From NCBI GenBank assembly GCA_001414345.1, contig LLCB01000003.1, positions 535,850 to 599,849 on the forward strand: a stretch of DNA of 64,000 nt. Direction: 5' to 3'. This DNA comes from Hymenoscyphus infarciens. Taxonomy: Eukaryota; Ascomycota; Leotiomycetes; Helotiales; Helotiaceae. Positions 46,772-58,196 of this stretch are shown piece after piece. The notes under the pieces were generated by a model. It did no database searches, was not told the DNA's origin, and worked only from the letters and a program-made list of their open reading frames with translations. Numbering within the stretch: position 1 is the stretch's first letter; each line of letters starts with the position of its first letter. Made by a program: the position numbers and the translations under genes.

Positions 46772-49496
46772 TCAAACGAAGTCTGGGGCGGTTGCAACCA
46801 GACCAAAGAAAAGTGTGGCACCGACGGCAAATCCTCCTACAGCAGCATAAGCTACTCGGTCCAATACCGTCTTAAGCTTCTTTCTTGGATGTTCAACTTC
46901 CGTGACCAAGTCGATGACAACTGGTGCGCCTACGGCTGAGCGATCTGGCGATGAGGCCCATGCTCTAACTTCGTCTTGAATGGAATCGGATATTTCGCTC
47001 GCCTTACGCTTGTTGCCACTATTTTTTTCGGCCTGTGGTGGAGATTGGTCTCGAGAGGACTTTTCGATGATATCATGGATGCTTAGTCTTGAGCGAATAG
47101 ACTTGGCTTTACTTTCGTTGAAGGAGACGGCACTGGTCATATCGTAATCCGGGCTTGTTGCGCGCTCCAAATGAGGAGAGTGTATGAGTGGAAGAGCAGA
47201 TACATTCATGCCAATTGGATACTTGTACTGTAGAAACGATTGGAGCGGTTCTGGGTCCCCATAGCTAAAACGAACTGCCTGGGGTTTTTCAACAGGAACT
47301 TCCATATTGGTAAGTGGAGTTGAGGTTGAACCCCATAGAATCTTCTCGAGGTTTTCTGGTGTTCTGGCCACAAATGACCCCGATGATGGTTTATAGACAA
47401 GGGGGTTCTCTTCGCGGAGCGAGAGAGGTGCCGTGGGATTCTCCAATGTCTTTGCAGCCACAAAAGACAATTTAGCTTTATTCTTCTCTCGTGCTTCGAA
47501 GAAAGCATGCTTGCCCGTCTTTTCACCAAGTGTTTGTGAAAGTTTACCGAATTCCGGGGCTTTTTGCCAGACGCCAAATGCCATTTGCTCAGCGGGTTTT
47601 GCTGGAGCAGTCTTGACCATTGCTGCGTCAGATGGGCTAGGTTGTCTACCAAGTGAGATGTTGGGGTTACTGATCTGGTCAGATTTGTTCTTGTTGGCGT
47701 TTGCTTGATCGATGTCGGGATTGAGACTCGGCTCCACAGCTTGAACTGGGGGAGCTTGAGACCAAGGATATAATGGGTATGAGTTGTCTGTTCCTAGATC
47801 TGAACCCCTTTCAAGGTCTCCATGGGTATTGACGACAACAGCTTCGCCAGTAAATGCCACGGTAGTGGCAGGTTTTGCAGCAGGGACCTCGTCGTAAACG
47901 TCCGCAAAGTCCTCCTTGGTATAGTAACATTCGGAATCTTCAGGAAGCTCGACATTGACCTCGTTACCTGATTCGGAAGGACCCAAATCACTTTCATCGC
48001 CTTCATTATCCTCACTATCCATGATATCTTCGGATCCTGCAGCATGGTTTTGTGTCATGACCAACCCACGGCAGCCCTGTCCACGTCCACCCACCGAGTG
48101 TGGATAGGCAGAGAAGTGTGGTGTGGACGAATCAATATCTTGGGACTCATCAAACGGATCTTCCAACTCATCATCAACATCATCCTCGTCGGAACTTGTT
48201 GAAGTTTCCTCCGAGTCCGCGCCATCGACGTCCTCCGAGTCATCTGAGTTCAAGTTTGAGTCCTCAGAGGCAGAATCATCCGAAGTATCGGAATCCTCTG
48301 AAAGGGCAATATCAGAATGATCATCAAGGTCTGAAGAATACTCACCATATTCACCCTCACTATCCACAAGCACTGGATGATCCTCGGAGTACGCGGCAAA
48401 CCCTCCTTGGTGTGCTGTACCACCCATATTGGCTGATGGGATTGGTGGGACTGGCACTGCTTCCATGCTTCGGGAATTGGGAGATGGTGGGGGCTCGATA
48501 GGCCTACTGTCGATAGGTGAGTCTCTGGTAAGGTCGATCATTTCAGAATTCCCTGACACGATTGGAGAGTCATCACGGGTAAGATCAATTGCGTGGATAG
48601 AATATGCAACCTTGACGGGCTGGGGGCATGCAATTTGGGCCGGTTCTTCGATAGAAGGTGGACTCTCAATGGATACGCCATCTCCGCTGGACGCTCGCTC
48701 ACGTTCATCCTTATCGTTATCGCTGGAACCGTCCTCGTCAATGTCTGAATCCGGAGCGGAAAAGGTGTTTCCTGAGCTACAAAATAGAAATCAGCAAGGG
48801 TTCAAGAATTAAATATCTGACAAAGGTTGAAATGCTTACTGGTAGGGAGCAAATGCCAGGTCTACTTTGAAAGAGCAAGCAGGGAAAACTTCCGGGCCTC
48901 GTCTAACTTCGGCACCGAATACAAGAACATCGCCATTGGCCAAAACGACTTCGGTCATCCGCTCCAACTTCTTGTCGTTTAGAGTGGTGCCGTGCATGGA
49001 TCCGTTGTCGTGAATAGTGACATTCTTCTCTCCGTTAGCATAGCCATGGCAATTATGTGGTTCACTCACAGTTGTCTCGGGGTCCAGGCGTAGCTCGGCA
49101 TGGTCTCGGGACATGACGGGGCTATCGAACCACGCATTGTCTGCAGCACCCAGAATTCCCTTTACCACACTCTTCGAGGCTCGACCGATGGGAATTGTAT
49201 CATCGTTTGGTGTGAGGAGTAGGGCGCGTGGCTCAAAATTGCCAGTCACGGCTGCGAGGGTTACGGTAACTATCGTTGGTCAGCGTCAGCTTCACCATTA
49301 CCGACGGACAGGAAAGGCAAGGAAACATAATCCGAGGTATCGAGGGGATCATCGACGAGAGACTTCAGCTGTAAGGATAGTTTCGAGCCCGCCCAGAGCC
49401 ATGATTCCAGGTTGCAATCGCCCGTATATCACCTCTGGTGGGTACAGCCTTGTGTGCCGGCATCATGATGGAATGAAACGTACCTTGTTGCGGCAT
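46772..49496 (-). CDS. Tail-anchored FHA-domain protein with acidic region and SUMO-interaction motifs
   Basis: Exons 49484-49496, 48840-49269 and 46772-48776 give 815 residues. The first exon has only 13 bases (MPQQ plus one base) before a 214-bp intron with a GTACGT donor; the other donor is GTAAGC. All junctions keep frame. The FHA domain (about residues 28-110) shows IPIGRASKS, SPVMSRDHAEL and GSMHGTTLN, the phosphothreonine-binding loops. Two hydrophobic IDLTRD motifs follow at about 211-216 and 228-233, and a third, VVIDLV, at about 767, each next to acidic residues, as in SUMO-interacting motifs. A long Ser/Asp/Glu tract lies at about 270-360. The C-terminus has one hydrophobic segment (VAYAAVGGFAVGATLFFGLVA, about 787-807) and ends eight residues later, so it is probably tail-anchored. 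The plan recalls Far9/Far10, but without their coiled coil; the assignment is open. Confidence 0.85.
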
Positions 49497-51046
49497 CTTG
49501 TCACGGCTGACGTGGTGAAGATGGTGGGAATATATTTGATTCCGAGGTTGAATTCCGATCGTCCGCTTGAGGCCCTTGAGCGCTGTTTGCTGTTCAGTTA
49601 TAGGAAGGTTGAGGTGGAAGGCGTGATGAAACACATACCTTCTTCGCTGCAGGAAGAGGCCGAGCTCAAGGGAGACGGACGAGACGATGAGAAGGGGTGA
49701 AGGTATACAAGGACACTGCGGGAGGAGTTGTTGGTGTTGTAGATCGAAGACAGGAGACTTGACTTTCGGGAACGAAGGCAAGATGTGTGTTGTGTGTATG
49801 AGCGAGGGAGGGAGGGTTGTCGAGAGGAAGTAAAGTAGGTAGGTAGGTAGGTAGGTAGTTAGGTAGGAAGTCGGAAAGGAGGGGTCGACGTCTATCTACC
49901 TAGGCTACCTTAGGCAAGTACCAGGCCAACACCAGCAATCGATAAGAACCCCAGAAAAGTGGAGCCTAGGCAGGCAGGGCGAGGCAATTGTGGGGACTGA
50001 GTCACCAGCTTACAACTACCTATTCACCAGTTGCCCTCCACTGCCCTGGTCGTAAGGTCGTAGGTAGTAAAAGGTCGTAGTAAGCGAAGGCCGATCCTTC
50101 AGGGAAAGAAGGTGCAATTACCTCTTCATACCCTAAGAGGTATAGCAAACCGATTTCTTAGGGGATGTGTTTTGTTCTGCGTTACTCATAGTCAGTTGTT
50201 CATGACCTGTTCCATTTTAAGGCTGGCTACGTAAAGCGGCGTCACATCATTAACTACGTGCATCTGGTTAGATCATAGTTTTTCTGCTATTTGATCCCGT
50301 TAGTGTTTTAGCATATATCTAAAGTGTGATTTAAGTAAGGACCGACTTCTAGACAACTAGGCTGTATTTTAGATTAAACTACATTTGTGTGGTTTCTGAA
50401 GTAAAAGTGGATTCAAGTTACTATATTAACCTAGGGGCTTTGTAATAATCACGTTCAGTTGTTCTAAGGTCTCTTGGGTATAATAAATTGTTCTAATGAG
50501 GTACCTTAACAACGAGGTATCTACTGCCACTTTTATACACTTTTATAGCAAGTCGCCAACTCAAGCCTCCCCACAGTGGGGTGATTACTGTGATCATCAT
50601 GGGGCAGAATATGTAGCCAATCCCTGGAAAGCGCTAAACCCCACATACACTCTACCTACCTAGTAGTACACTTCACCAGTTAGAGCTAGAGCACAGCACC
50701 TCCTCCGTCCTTACAACCTAAGTAGCCTGATTGAATTACTGATTCCCACATCAGAATTCAAGAACATCCCACCAACTTCCACCACCCCAAACTCGCCCTT
50801 GGTAACTCACATGGAGCAACTAGCACTCTCACAAATACCTCAAATACCTCAAGATCGAGCTTTGCGATAGCACCACTGCGACGTCATCAGTTTGCGACAA
50901 CTTGGACGACTTTCCAAGTACCCTCGTACCCCGCACCATTCCCTCCAAATTTCCCACAACCTCTTGCCACATTCCCGCACGTCTTTACATTCGAGAAATC
51001 TCCAAATAATTCCACGAGAAACCCTATTGCTATCGCTATCGCAAAC
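49497..51046. promoter_or_regulatory. Long divergent promoter region of the FHA and IFRD genes
   Basis: 1.55 kb between two head-to-head genes. It holds the GTAG microsatellite described below and several partial copies of CTACCTA near 49890-50040 and 50650. No coding frame is supported. Confidence 0.45.
49835..49867. repeat. (GTAG)n microsatellite
   Basis: About eight copies of GTAG with one GTTA interruption, upstream of the FHA gene. Confidence 0.85.
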
Positions 51047-52576
51047 ATGCACGACTTGAGGCGGCAAGCTCTCGAGAGCGGGAAGACGGTTTCGAAAAAG
51101 GCTCAGTCGCGAATCTCCTCTCGCGCCTCTTCGGCGGCAAATTCGCGCACTAACAGTCGGAATGCGAGTCGACACGCCTCGGATGATGAAGACGCCATGA
51201 GTGATTGCACAAACTGGAGGTTGGTACCGGCATCTCGGACTACTGCCCAAAACTAACTAGTCGCATCTAGCATGAATTCTCTGGACGATTTACTTGCAGT
51301 CGAAGTACCCGAAGATGCTACCGAAGCATGGAAAGAAGATCTCGCAGATCGCATAGAGGAGATTATCAATAGAAAGAGAAGCAGCACACAGGGTCGAGAA
51401 TCTGCGCTGAATCTATATGTTCATTACCTCATGAACCATTATGCCTACGACCAGACACGCCACAAAGCTGGAGAACTTTTCCCGGCATTTATTAAAAGTA
51501 TCAAAGCAGATGGTAGTGAAAAGGAAACATGCCTTGCCTTGAGAGGTTCGTTTTTTCATCCCCACTGTTTTGAACATATTTAATTTGTTTTACAGCAATC
51601 GCCCTGACACTCATTACTGTGCCATCGGAGACAGCATACGTCGGCTTATTTCAGCCCTTGAAACTATTATACACCGACTCACGGTTCCCCTCAGTAAAGG
51701 CCACTGCAATCCACACACTTGGCACTGCTGCGATGTTTGGCGGTGCCGCGGACAGCGAAAGTGAGGATATAATGGATGATCTACTCGAAATCATTGAATC
51801 AGATGGCAGTTCGATCGAGGCTACAGACAGTGGCGAGGTGGTTGCGGCGGCTTGCCAAGTATGGGGGTTTCTTGCAACATCGATTGACGACCTAGAAGAG
51901 AAGACAGAGGCGGCCATAGAGGCGTTTGTAGAACAATTGGAAAGCACGGATACCAAGGTTCAGGTCGCAGTTGGGGAGAACATTGCTTTACTTTATGAGA
52001 AGAGTTACACCGAACGCGAGGAGGGGGATGGATTCGCACCTGCGATGGAGCGAGTCTCGGATGAGGCAGACTATGAAGAGATTTCTGCCATCTATCATGT
52101 CGAATCGAACTGGGTCAAACGATACGAAGTATATCGCCAAAAATACCAACTTGAACAGACTCTGTCACAACTCGCAACGGAGTCCTCGAAGCGAATAGCG
52201 AAAAAGGACCGCAAAACACTTCACACCAACTTTGCAGACATTCTCAAAGCAGTTGAGCATCCTAACCTTGGACCAAGGTATTCCATGGCTCGTGATAAGA
52301 ATGGTCGCATGTATGGATCGCGAATGACGGTCAAACTCCGTGATTTCGGTTTACTCCAGATTGACAAATGGTGGAAACTGCATAGATTTCAAACTTTGAA
52401 AAGAATTTTGGGCGGCGGTTTTATCACACATTACGAAGAGAACAGTGTCGTCGTCGAAACTCTCCCGTAAGTAGTGACTGCCTTTGAATCAGAGTCAACA
52501 AAGCTAACCATTTAGCAGAGCCATTCTTATGAACTCGGATTCGGACGATGAGGGCGATGATGGCTACGACGACTGA
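51047..52576 (+). CDS. IFRD-family (interferon-related developmental regulator) protein
   Basis: Exons 51047-51219, 51271-51545, 51596-52466 and 52519-52576 give 458 residues. The three introns are 50-52 bp long with AACTAAC or GCTAACC branch sites in the first and last; all phases match. The protein begins MHDLRRQALESGKTVSKK and a Ser/Arg/Asn repeat (SRISSRASSAANSRTNSRNASRHAS). A helical repeat part follows (SLDDLLAVEVPEDATEAWKE, TETCLALRAIALTLITVPSE-like region, SVKATAIHTLGTAAMFGGA). The C-terminal IFRD part reads KTLHTNFADILKAVEHPNLGPRYS and MTVKLRDFGLLQIDKWW, and the end is acidic (DSDDEGDDGYDD). Animal IFRD1/2 act as transcription cofactors, and IFRD2 silences ribosomes; the fungal role is not established. 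Confidence 0.9.
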
Positions 52577-52869
52577 GAGAGATCCTTGATTATTTTTATC
52601 TCTTAAAAATCTGGCGTTGGGGAAAGGAAAAATTTGATCATTTAATATTTGCTGGCTAGCTGCAAGAACACGAAAAATACCCTGCTTTCTATTTATTTAT
52701 TCCTCGCATGTTTATTCCCAAGAGAGTTCTGCCCTTTTACGAAAGAGGAAGATTTATATACAGGGGTTGGGGGGGTTTCCCTCCATTCTTTCTTAATCAG
52801 GTACATGAGAGCATTCCTAGAAATATATATCTCCATCTGCTATTGTTATAACCCTGACTCCCGAGAAAG

Positions 52870-53639
52870 TGAGAATATAATATCACCTAGTCTCCAAAGC
52901 CGGCCTCTAGCCTACTTGAAACTTATCGGCTTACTCGATAACTAAAAGCTTACTCACAAGTATTTTGGCCCCCTAACTTTGATTCTTAGCTTATCCGACA
53001 CTTAATAGCTTACTAGTTTAATATTCAGGTAAGCTAAGCGGTTACGTTCAGAGGCTAAAAGACGTTTCTATACTTACGAGTAATCTATAGTTTACTTGTT
53101 AATTATCTAATAGCTTACTCGCTAGTAATCTATCGCTTACGCGCTAGACGAATAATTCATAGCGCCTTATATCTACCTAGCTAGTAGTGAATAATAAACG
53201 TAGTAGTAAATCACTTTTATTAAATCTTTTAGAATAGTTAAGATAAATTTATTCTAAAGAATTAGAATTAATACTTAAGATTATTCTAAAGAATTAGAAT
53301 ATAACTAAGGGTTTTAAGTTACTTTATAAATTAGAGAAAACGAGAGCTATATAAATATAAAGTACTTTAGAAGAATTAAATTACTAGTATATAGCTATTA
53401 TAAGCGAGTATATATCTATTTAATAAACTAGTTTATATTATAATAGCTTTTAAATTTACGTTATTATTACTAGATTTATTTATAGTTTTATTAAAACAAG
53501 CTATATACGAAACTTTAAAGCTATTTTAGAAGCTATTAATATATATATATATTAGTACGCTATTTAGGTCTATAAATCTAGCTTTTTAGATATATACTTT
53601 TTATGTTATATATTATATTATATAGGTCGATCGATAGAC
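52870..53639. repeat. RIP-like AT-rich relic
   Basis: TpA-rich, stop-filled sequence following the IFRD 3' UTR (52577-52869). The string AGCTTACTCG or close variants recurs about six times at 52920-53150. The near-palindrome ATTCTAAAGAATTAGAAT occurs twice, at about 53250 and 53282. No LTR, inverted ends or target duplication could be paired, so the element type is unknown. Confidence 0.6.
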
Positions 53640-54340
53640 TTATAAAGAGCTCTGAATTTCCCCGACGAGTAAAAATAACCACTCCAAAACCGCACGCTCT
53701 TGGCAAGTCTGGAACATGGCTAGAATGCTTTGAAGAGTTATAGTGGGGTCACCTATGAGATGAGCAATACCAAAAATTTCGATGAGTGGACTTAGAGGAG
53801 GCCTTGGAAAAAGTGCAGCCAGCTGGAACAATTCGCTCTTCCAGGACACCATCCGCCCCCACGTATCCTCTGGAAGGTAAGAGGTCCAGGAGTTACCACC
53901 AGCAAAGATATTGCATGCCTCTTCGGTCAAAGTTACAGTCCCTGGAAAGAGTCAGTTGTCTTGGGGTGAATGGGGAATATTTCGAGAGTGACATTCTGGA
54001 GAACAGGAATGTCGCAGCCCGTTGGAATTGTGCTTGGGAAAGGCAGATCGCAATTGTGAATGATACTTTGGTTCGCGGTGCTGAACCAGGTAGGGGGTAA
54101 TTGTGCACCCGTATTGATTGTATATGGGAGGATAAGGAACAATGAAATTTGGAAGCCAGCCCCGAGGCACAGGCTAAACTTATGGCCACTGTATCTTGCT
54201 ACATGGCAGCTGTCAGGAACCCCCACGACGATTTTAAATCTCGCAAGGCTGTAACAAGACGCATGTTTTGTAAACGACTTCTCAATTCGTTTATCAGAGA
54301 CATATCAAGCCTCGCTAGGCTTTGTTACCAGCCCGGGCAA
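53640..54340 (-). pseudogene. Membrane-protein gene remnant
   Basis: Minus-strand frames read in order MSLINELRSRLQNMRLVTALRDLKSSWGFLTAAM, a TAG stop, QDTVAISLAC, then after a frameshift GFQISLFLILPYTINTGAQLPPTWFSTANQS and IFPIHPKTTDSFQ. After another one-base shift near 53945 come GTVTLTEEACNIFAGGNSWTSYLP and a last stretch ending GEIQSSL. The peptides join smoothly across the breaks, so this is a real gene that has decayed. A hydrophobic helix (FQISLFLILPYTI) suggests a membrane protein with an extracellular loop. The TAG fits CAG to TAG by RIP leakage from the adjoining AT-rich relic, which also cuts off the 3' end. I do not know the family. Confidence 0.6.
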
Positions 54341-54499
54341 AGGGCGCTCGCTTCGCCACCACACGAGACTTACATACAATCGGGGAAACCAACCAGTTTG
54401 CTCTGTGTAATTCGTGTTTGATTTTGACTGGTTAAAGTTCGTGTCCGCCTTTAGAGGAGAGCTGCCTCAAGCCCCCGCTTGTCGAACGAAGACGGGACT

Positions 54500-55740
54500 T
54501 TAGTCAAAGGTGCTAATGTCGACGTCTTCAACACGCCAACAATACCACATGAACACACTCCTGTCAAACAGCAGGTTAGACACAACTATCAACCTGTCAA
54601 CTGGTCACTCACCTGTATGGCTTGAACTTTTCTGCAGTCTCTTCCATCTCCTTCTCACTCATGTATTTCCATTTTCCACCTTTGCCTTTCAGCTTCGATA
54701 CATCCCTGCCCGCCAAAGCCGCCATGCCCCGCTGAACGCCCAAGTCGCCTGTAGAGAAAACATCCATCCTCTTCAGACCAAAGCAAGCAAACATCTCCAC
54801 ACTCCATTTACCGAGTCCTCTTACCTTAATGAGCTCTTCAAGAACCTCTTCATATGACGCAGAGAAGAGCATTTCAGTGGTAATTTCTCCGTCGCTAAAT
54901 TTCTGGGCGAGACCTAGGACATACTCTGCTTTTCGTTGCGATAATCCGGCTGTACGAAGAATCTCAATGGTTTTGGTTGTTACTTGAGATGGGGTTGGGA
55001 ATGTATGCGTTTGAGCATCGTCGTCGTCATTGAAAAGAGCAACAAATTTGGCTTTGATGGACTTTGCTGCTGCACCTGAAACCTTGTGCGGTGTCAATTG
55101 AATGAGGTAAAATAACAAAACTCTTATCAGAGAGACTCCTCAATGAAAACATAGTTTTAAACATGCTTACCTGTTGTGATATTATCCCGCTCACCAAACT
55201 TCTAAACGGGTCAATTTTCTCAGCCAACCCCTCGGCGGAAAAGACATTACATGAATGTTTTTCAATTACAGGCTTCAATTTTGGCTCAACCTTGATGAGA
55301 TGTGCGAGTGCATCGTCAAGTATATTTTTCGTCGTAGCCGTGCCTTTTGTCTTCTTCGACGGGGAAACCTGATCCAGAGGCTTGGTCGAAACCAGTCGAT
55401 GAGTTTCTGGGGATATCAAAGGGGCATTTGTTCCATTGGGTACCGCAAGTCGGCCTTTTGATGGTGGTGGGGTACTGCCATCGATGTCTCCAGAACGGTA
55501 GGGCATCGCTAAGAGTTTTGCTAAAGCCGGTGTTGGAGTTACTGGCGGGGGCATCGTCTTGGTTACCCTCTTCTTTTTTGGTGTTGATGGGCCATCCTCC
55601 TTGCTATTCGGGCTTAATTTGACCGTCTCTAGCTGTGGGTTCTTCCTTTTCTTGCTTCCATTCGCAACATTTGATGTTGCTGGTTCTGGCTTGTCATTTG
55701 AGACGGCAGTACTCAGACGAGATGATCTTCTGGAAGACAT
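54500..55740 (-). CDS. MAG1: DNA-3-methyladenine glycosylase II (HhH-GPD)
   Basis: Exons 55171-55740, 54613-55082 and 54500-54560 give 366 residues. The introns (88 and 52 bp) have GTAAGC and GTGAGT donors. The N-terminal 150 residues are basic and disordered (SRRSSRLS, PKKKRVTK, a probable nuclear signal). The fold begins DALAHLIKVEPKLKPVI and DPFRSLVSGIISQQVS. The helix-hairpin-helix reads LIKVRGLGKWSVEMFACFGLKRMDVF at about 275-300, followed by STGDLGV, whose Asp at about 303 is the catalytic residue. The end is SVFMWYCWRVEDVDI. The enzyme removes 3-methyladenine and other alkylated bases to start base-excision repair. The open frame extends 112 codons upstream through more ATGs and a VLAVLA repeat, but the MSSRRSS start fits the family better. 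Confidence 0.93.
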
Positions 55741-55981
55741 GTTGTCGAGACTCAAAAGCTTCAGTGGTGATGATAGAAGAGATGGCTGCCGCCTGAAGCC
55801 GAGGGAGAGTATGGAAGCCGTTGCGAGGACGGAGATGTGGTGGCACTGGTGGATTGACGCGTGACTAAGAAGATCTAGCAGCGTTGCCGAGCTAAAGGGT
55901 TCTAGACGACAGAGAAGAGACAATCTCTCAATCTCTATACATCTCTGATACTTATTGTAAGTGAAGAGACTTGAAATTGCG

Positions 55982-56022
55982 AGTACAGCTAGTACAGCTA
56001 GCACAGCTAGTACAGCTAGTAC
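55982..56022. repeat. 9-bp tandem repeat, about 4.5 copies
   Basis: Unit AGTACAGCT with one base change. On the minus strand it reads as VLAVLAVLA in frame with MAG1. Confidence 0.85.
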
Positions 56023-56456
56023 ATATGGCTCAAGATAGCTAGTGACTCGAGGAGGTGGCAATAGCACGTGCAGCAACGGCTCTGCTTACTACGCTCGGGG
56101 GGTTCCAGAGCCTTGGCACAGTTTCTTCAAACGCTGGATCAGACGAACTCATATATGTAGTCAGCCTCGTTGACGACCGTCGACCGTAAACCGTAAACGG
56201 GAACTATATGTAAAAAAAGAGGGTATATAGACTTATTATTGCAAAAGAAGGTCGTTGCGAATTACCCCACCTAGTAAGAGAAGAGACTCGGTGGGTTTGC
56301 CCAAAGACCCGCAACCCGCACCACAAATTAGACCTCGAAGTCTCGCTTGCCCTCCTGGCACGCCCAATTTAGAAGCAGTAGCGTAGCAGTTGCAGTAGCC
56401 CCGTGAAAGTGACTTTCCCCTTCCCCTGCCGCTCCACGCCATCAACACCCGCGCAG

Positions 56457-56488
56457 CTCAACTTCTCAACTTCTCAACTTCTCAACTT
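56457..56488. repeat. 8-bp tandem repeat, four copies
   Basis: Four exact copies of CTCAACTT in the 5' region of the ANP1-like gene, making a pyrimidine-rich leader. Confidence 0.85.
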
Positions 56489-56679
56489 CTTCAATCAACT
56501 TCACGTCCAACCTAGTCGTCCTCGATCCCAACTCTCGCCCCGAGCTTGCGATCCAGCTCCCACCATCGTTTAGTCCCTCCCACCTCACGAATTCGGCGGC
56601 GCATCTCTCTGGACGAGTCGAATTGATTGCATCCCTTATAAGAGCTGGAGTAGCTGGCCCAACGGGGGTTTCGCCCGTC

Positions 56680-58196
56680 ATGTTACTCCCCAAAGGCGGC
56701 GTTACGTGGAAGTCTGCAAAGGCACAGCTGCCACCAACGAGAGCGATATGGGTATTCCTTACGCGGACGCGGTTTCTGCTGTGTGTGGCTCTCGCTGGCA
56801 TCATCTTGCTATTATGGAGAGGGGTGAGCACATCGGCGTCGGAAATGCAAAGGTCAGCCAGCGCCCTTTCTCGACGAGAATTCGAGCCAGCTCGCAACAG
56901 CTGCAATCAATTTTTCCGCATCGTAATTAACACATAATCGCAGATTCTACTGTTGGGGGCCTTCGAAACCACCGATGCAGATGACATCGAACGAAGCAGC
57001 AGATTGGAACGCGCATTTACAGACACCTGTTATATTTAACCACCACGAACCGCTGGTGATAAACGAGTCGACAATCGAGCTGGTGGACCTCAATAAGATA
57101 CGATCAACCCCACGAGCGGTGCAGAACGAGGAGCGAGTCCTGATTCTCACTCCATTGCGAGATGCAGCTACCTTCTTACCCGATTACTTCGATCTCCTCT
57201 CCGAATTGACATATCCTCACCATCTTATCGACCTCGGATTTCTCGTAGGAGATTCTTCTGATGAGACACTCGCAATCTTATCTGCGGAGGTCGCACGAAT
57301 CCAAAAATCCTCTGATACTCTTATAAAACCTTTTAACAGCGTGAAGATCGTCCAAAAGGATTTCGGTGCGGTCAGCTCTCAGAGTGTTGAAGAGCGTCAT
57401 GGTTATGCCGCTCAAGCTCCTAGAAGGAAAATCATGGCCAGAGCCAGAAACTATCTCCTTACTGCAACCCTCAAGCCGGAGCATTCTTGGGTATATTGGA
57501 GAGATAGCGATATCAAGGACAGCCCAAAAAAGATCATCGAAGATTTTGTTGCCCACGATAGGGATATTATTGTTCCTAGTATGCACCCTTTATTGGCCAC
57601 CACTCGATGAGCTTTTACTAATATTCATAGACATCTGGTTCCATCGTTACAAGGACGGAAAGGACATCGAAGGGAGATGTAAGCCTGCCATGAAAGCCGT
57701 CTCGTGTTGAAATGCTAACAGGGCAATAGTCGATTATAACTCCTGGATCGAGTCTGATAAGGCACTCCGATTAGCTTCCACACTCGACAAGGATACCATC
57801 ATCGTCGAAGGTATGGATTGTATCTTTGGTGGCATGATAACCAAAACTAATTGTGGCTATAGGTTATAAAGAATTCGACACCGGACGTACATATATGGCG
57901 AAGATGGGAGATTGGCGAAACAACAAGGATGATGAGCTTATGCTCGATGGTATCGGAGGTGTAAATATTATTGTAAAGGCGGATGTACATCGATCAGGTA
58001 ATATGCAGTCCTGCCGATTTCACGTCAGATGACTAACCTCTTACCAGGTATAAACTTTCCCTGCTATGCTTTCGAGAACCAAGCAGAAACCGAGGGCTTC
58101 GCCAAAATGGCGAAGAGAGCCGGATATGAGGTTGTGGGACTGCCTAATTACGTCGTTTGGCACGTAGACACGGAGGAGAAGCCAGGCAACGCCTAG
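56680..58196 (+). CDS. ANP1: Golgi alpha-1,6-mannosyltransferase, ANP1-like subunit (GT62)
   Basis: Six exons (56680-56852, 56944-57578, 57631-57678, 57730-57810, 57863-57997, 58048-58196) give 406 residues. The five introns are 50-91 bp, most with TACTAAT or CTAAC branch sites; the first donor is the unusual GTCAGC. A short cytosolic tail (MLLPKGGVTWKSAK) precedes a signal anchor (FLLCVALAGIILLLW, about 33-47), giving a type II Golgi protein. The GT62 catalytic part shows ERVLILTPLRDAATFL, LIDLGFLVGDSSDETL, AQAPRRKIMARARNYLL and WVYWRDSDI with the metal-binding DxD. It continues [66 protein letters not shown]. Family members form mannan polymerase with Mnn9 and Van1 and extend N-glycan outer chains. 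Assignment to Anp1 rather than Van1 rests on the N-terminus from memory. Confidence 0.92.

Larger units (their letters stand above)
55741..56679. promoter_or_regulatory. Divergent promoter region of MAG1 and the ANP1-like gene
   Basis: About 940 bp between head-to-head genes, with the two short tandem repeats listed separately. A minus-strand frame (55741-56076) is open in phase with MAG1 but is not thought to be coding. Confidence 0.45.

Noticed and set aside
57278..57586. Minus-strand frame of 102 codons.
   Set aside because: It is antisense to a conserved exon of the ANP1-like gene.
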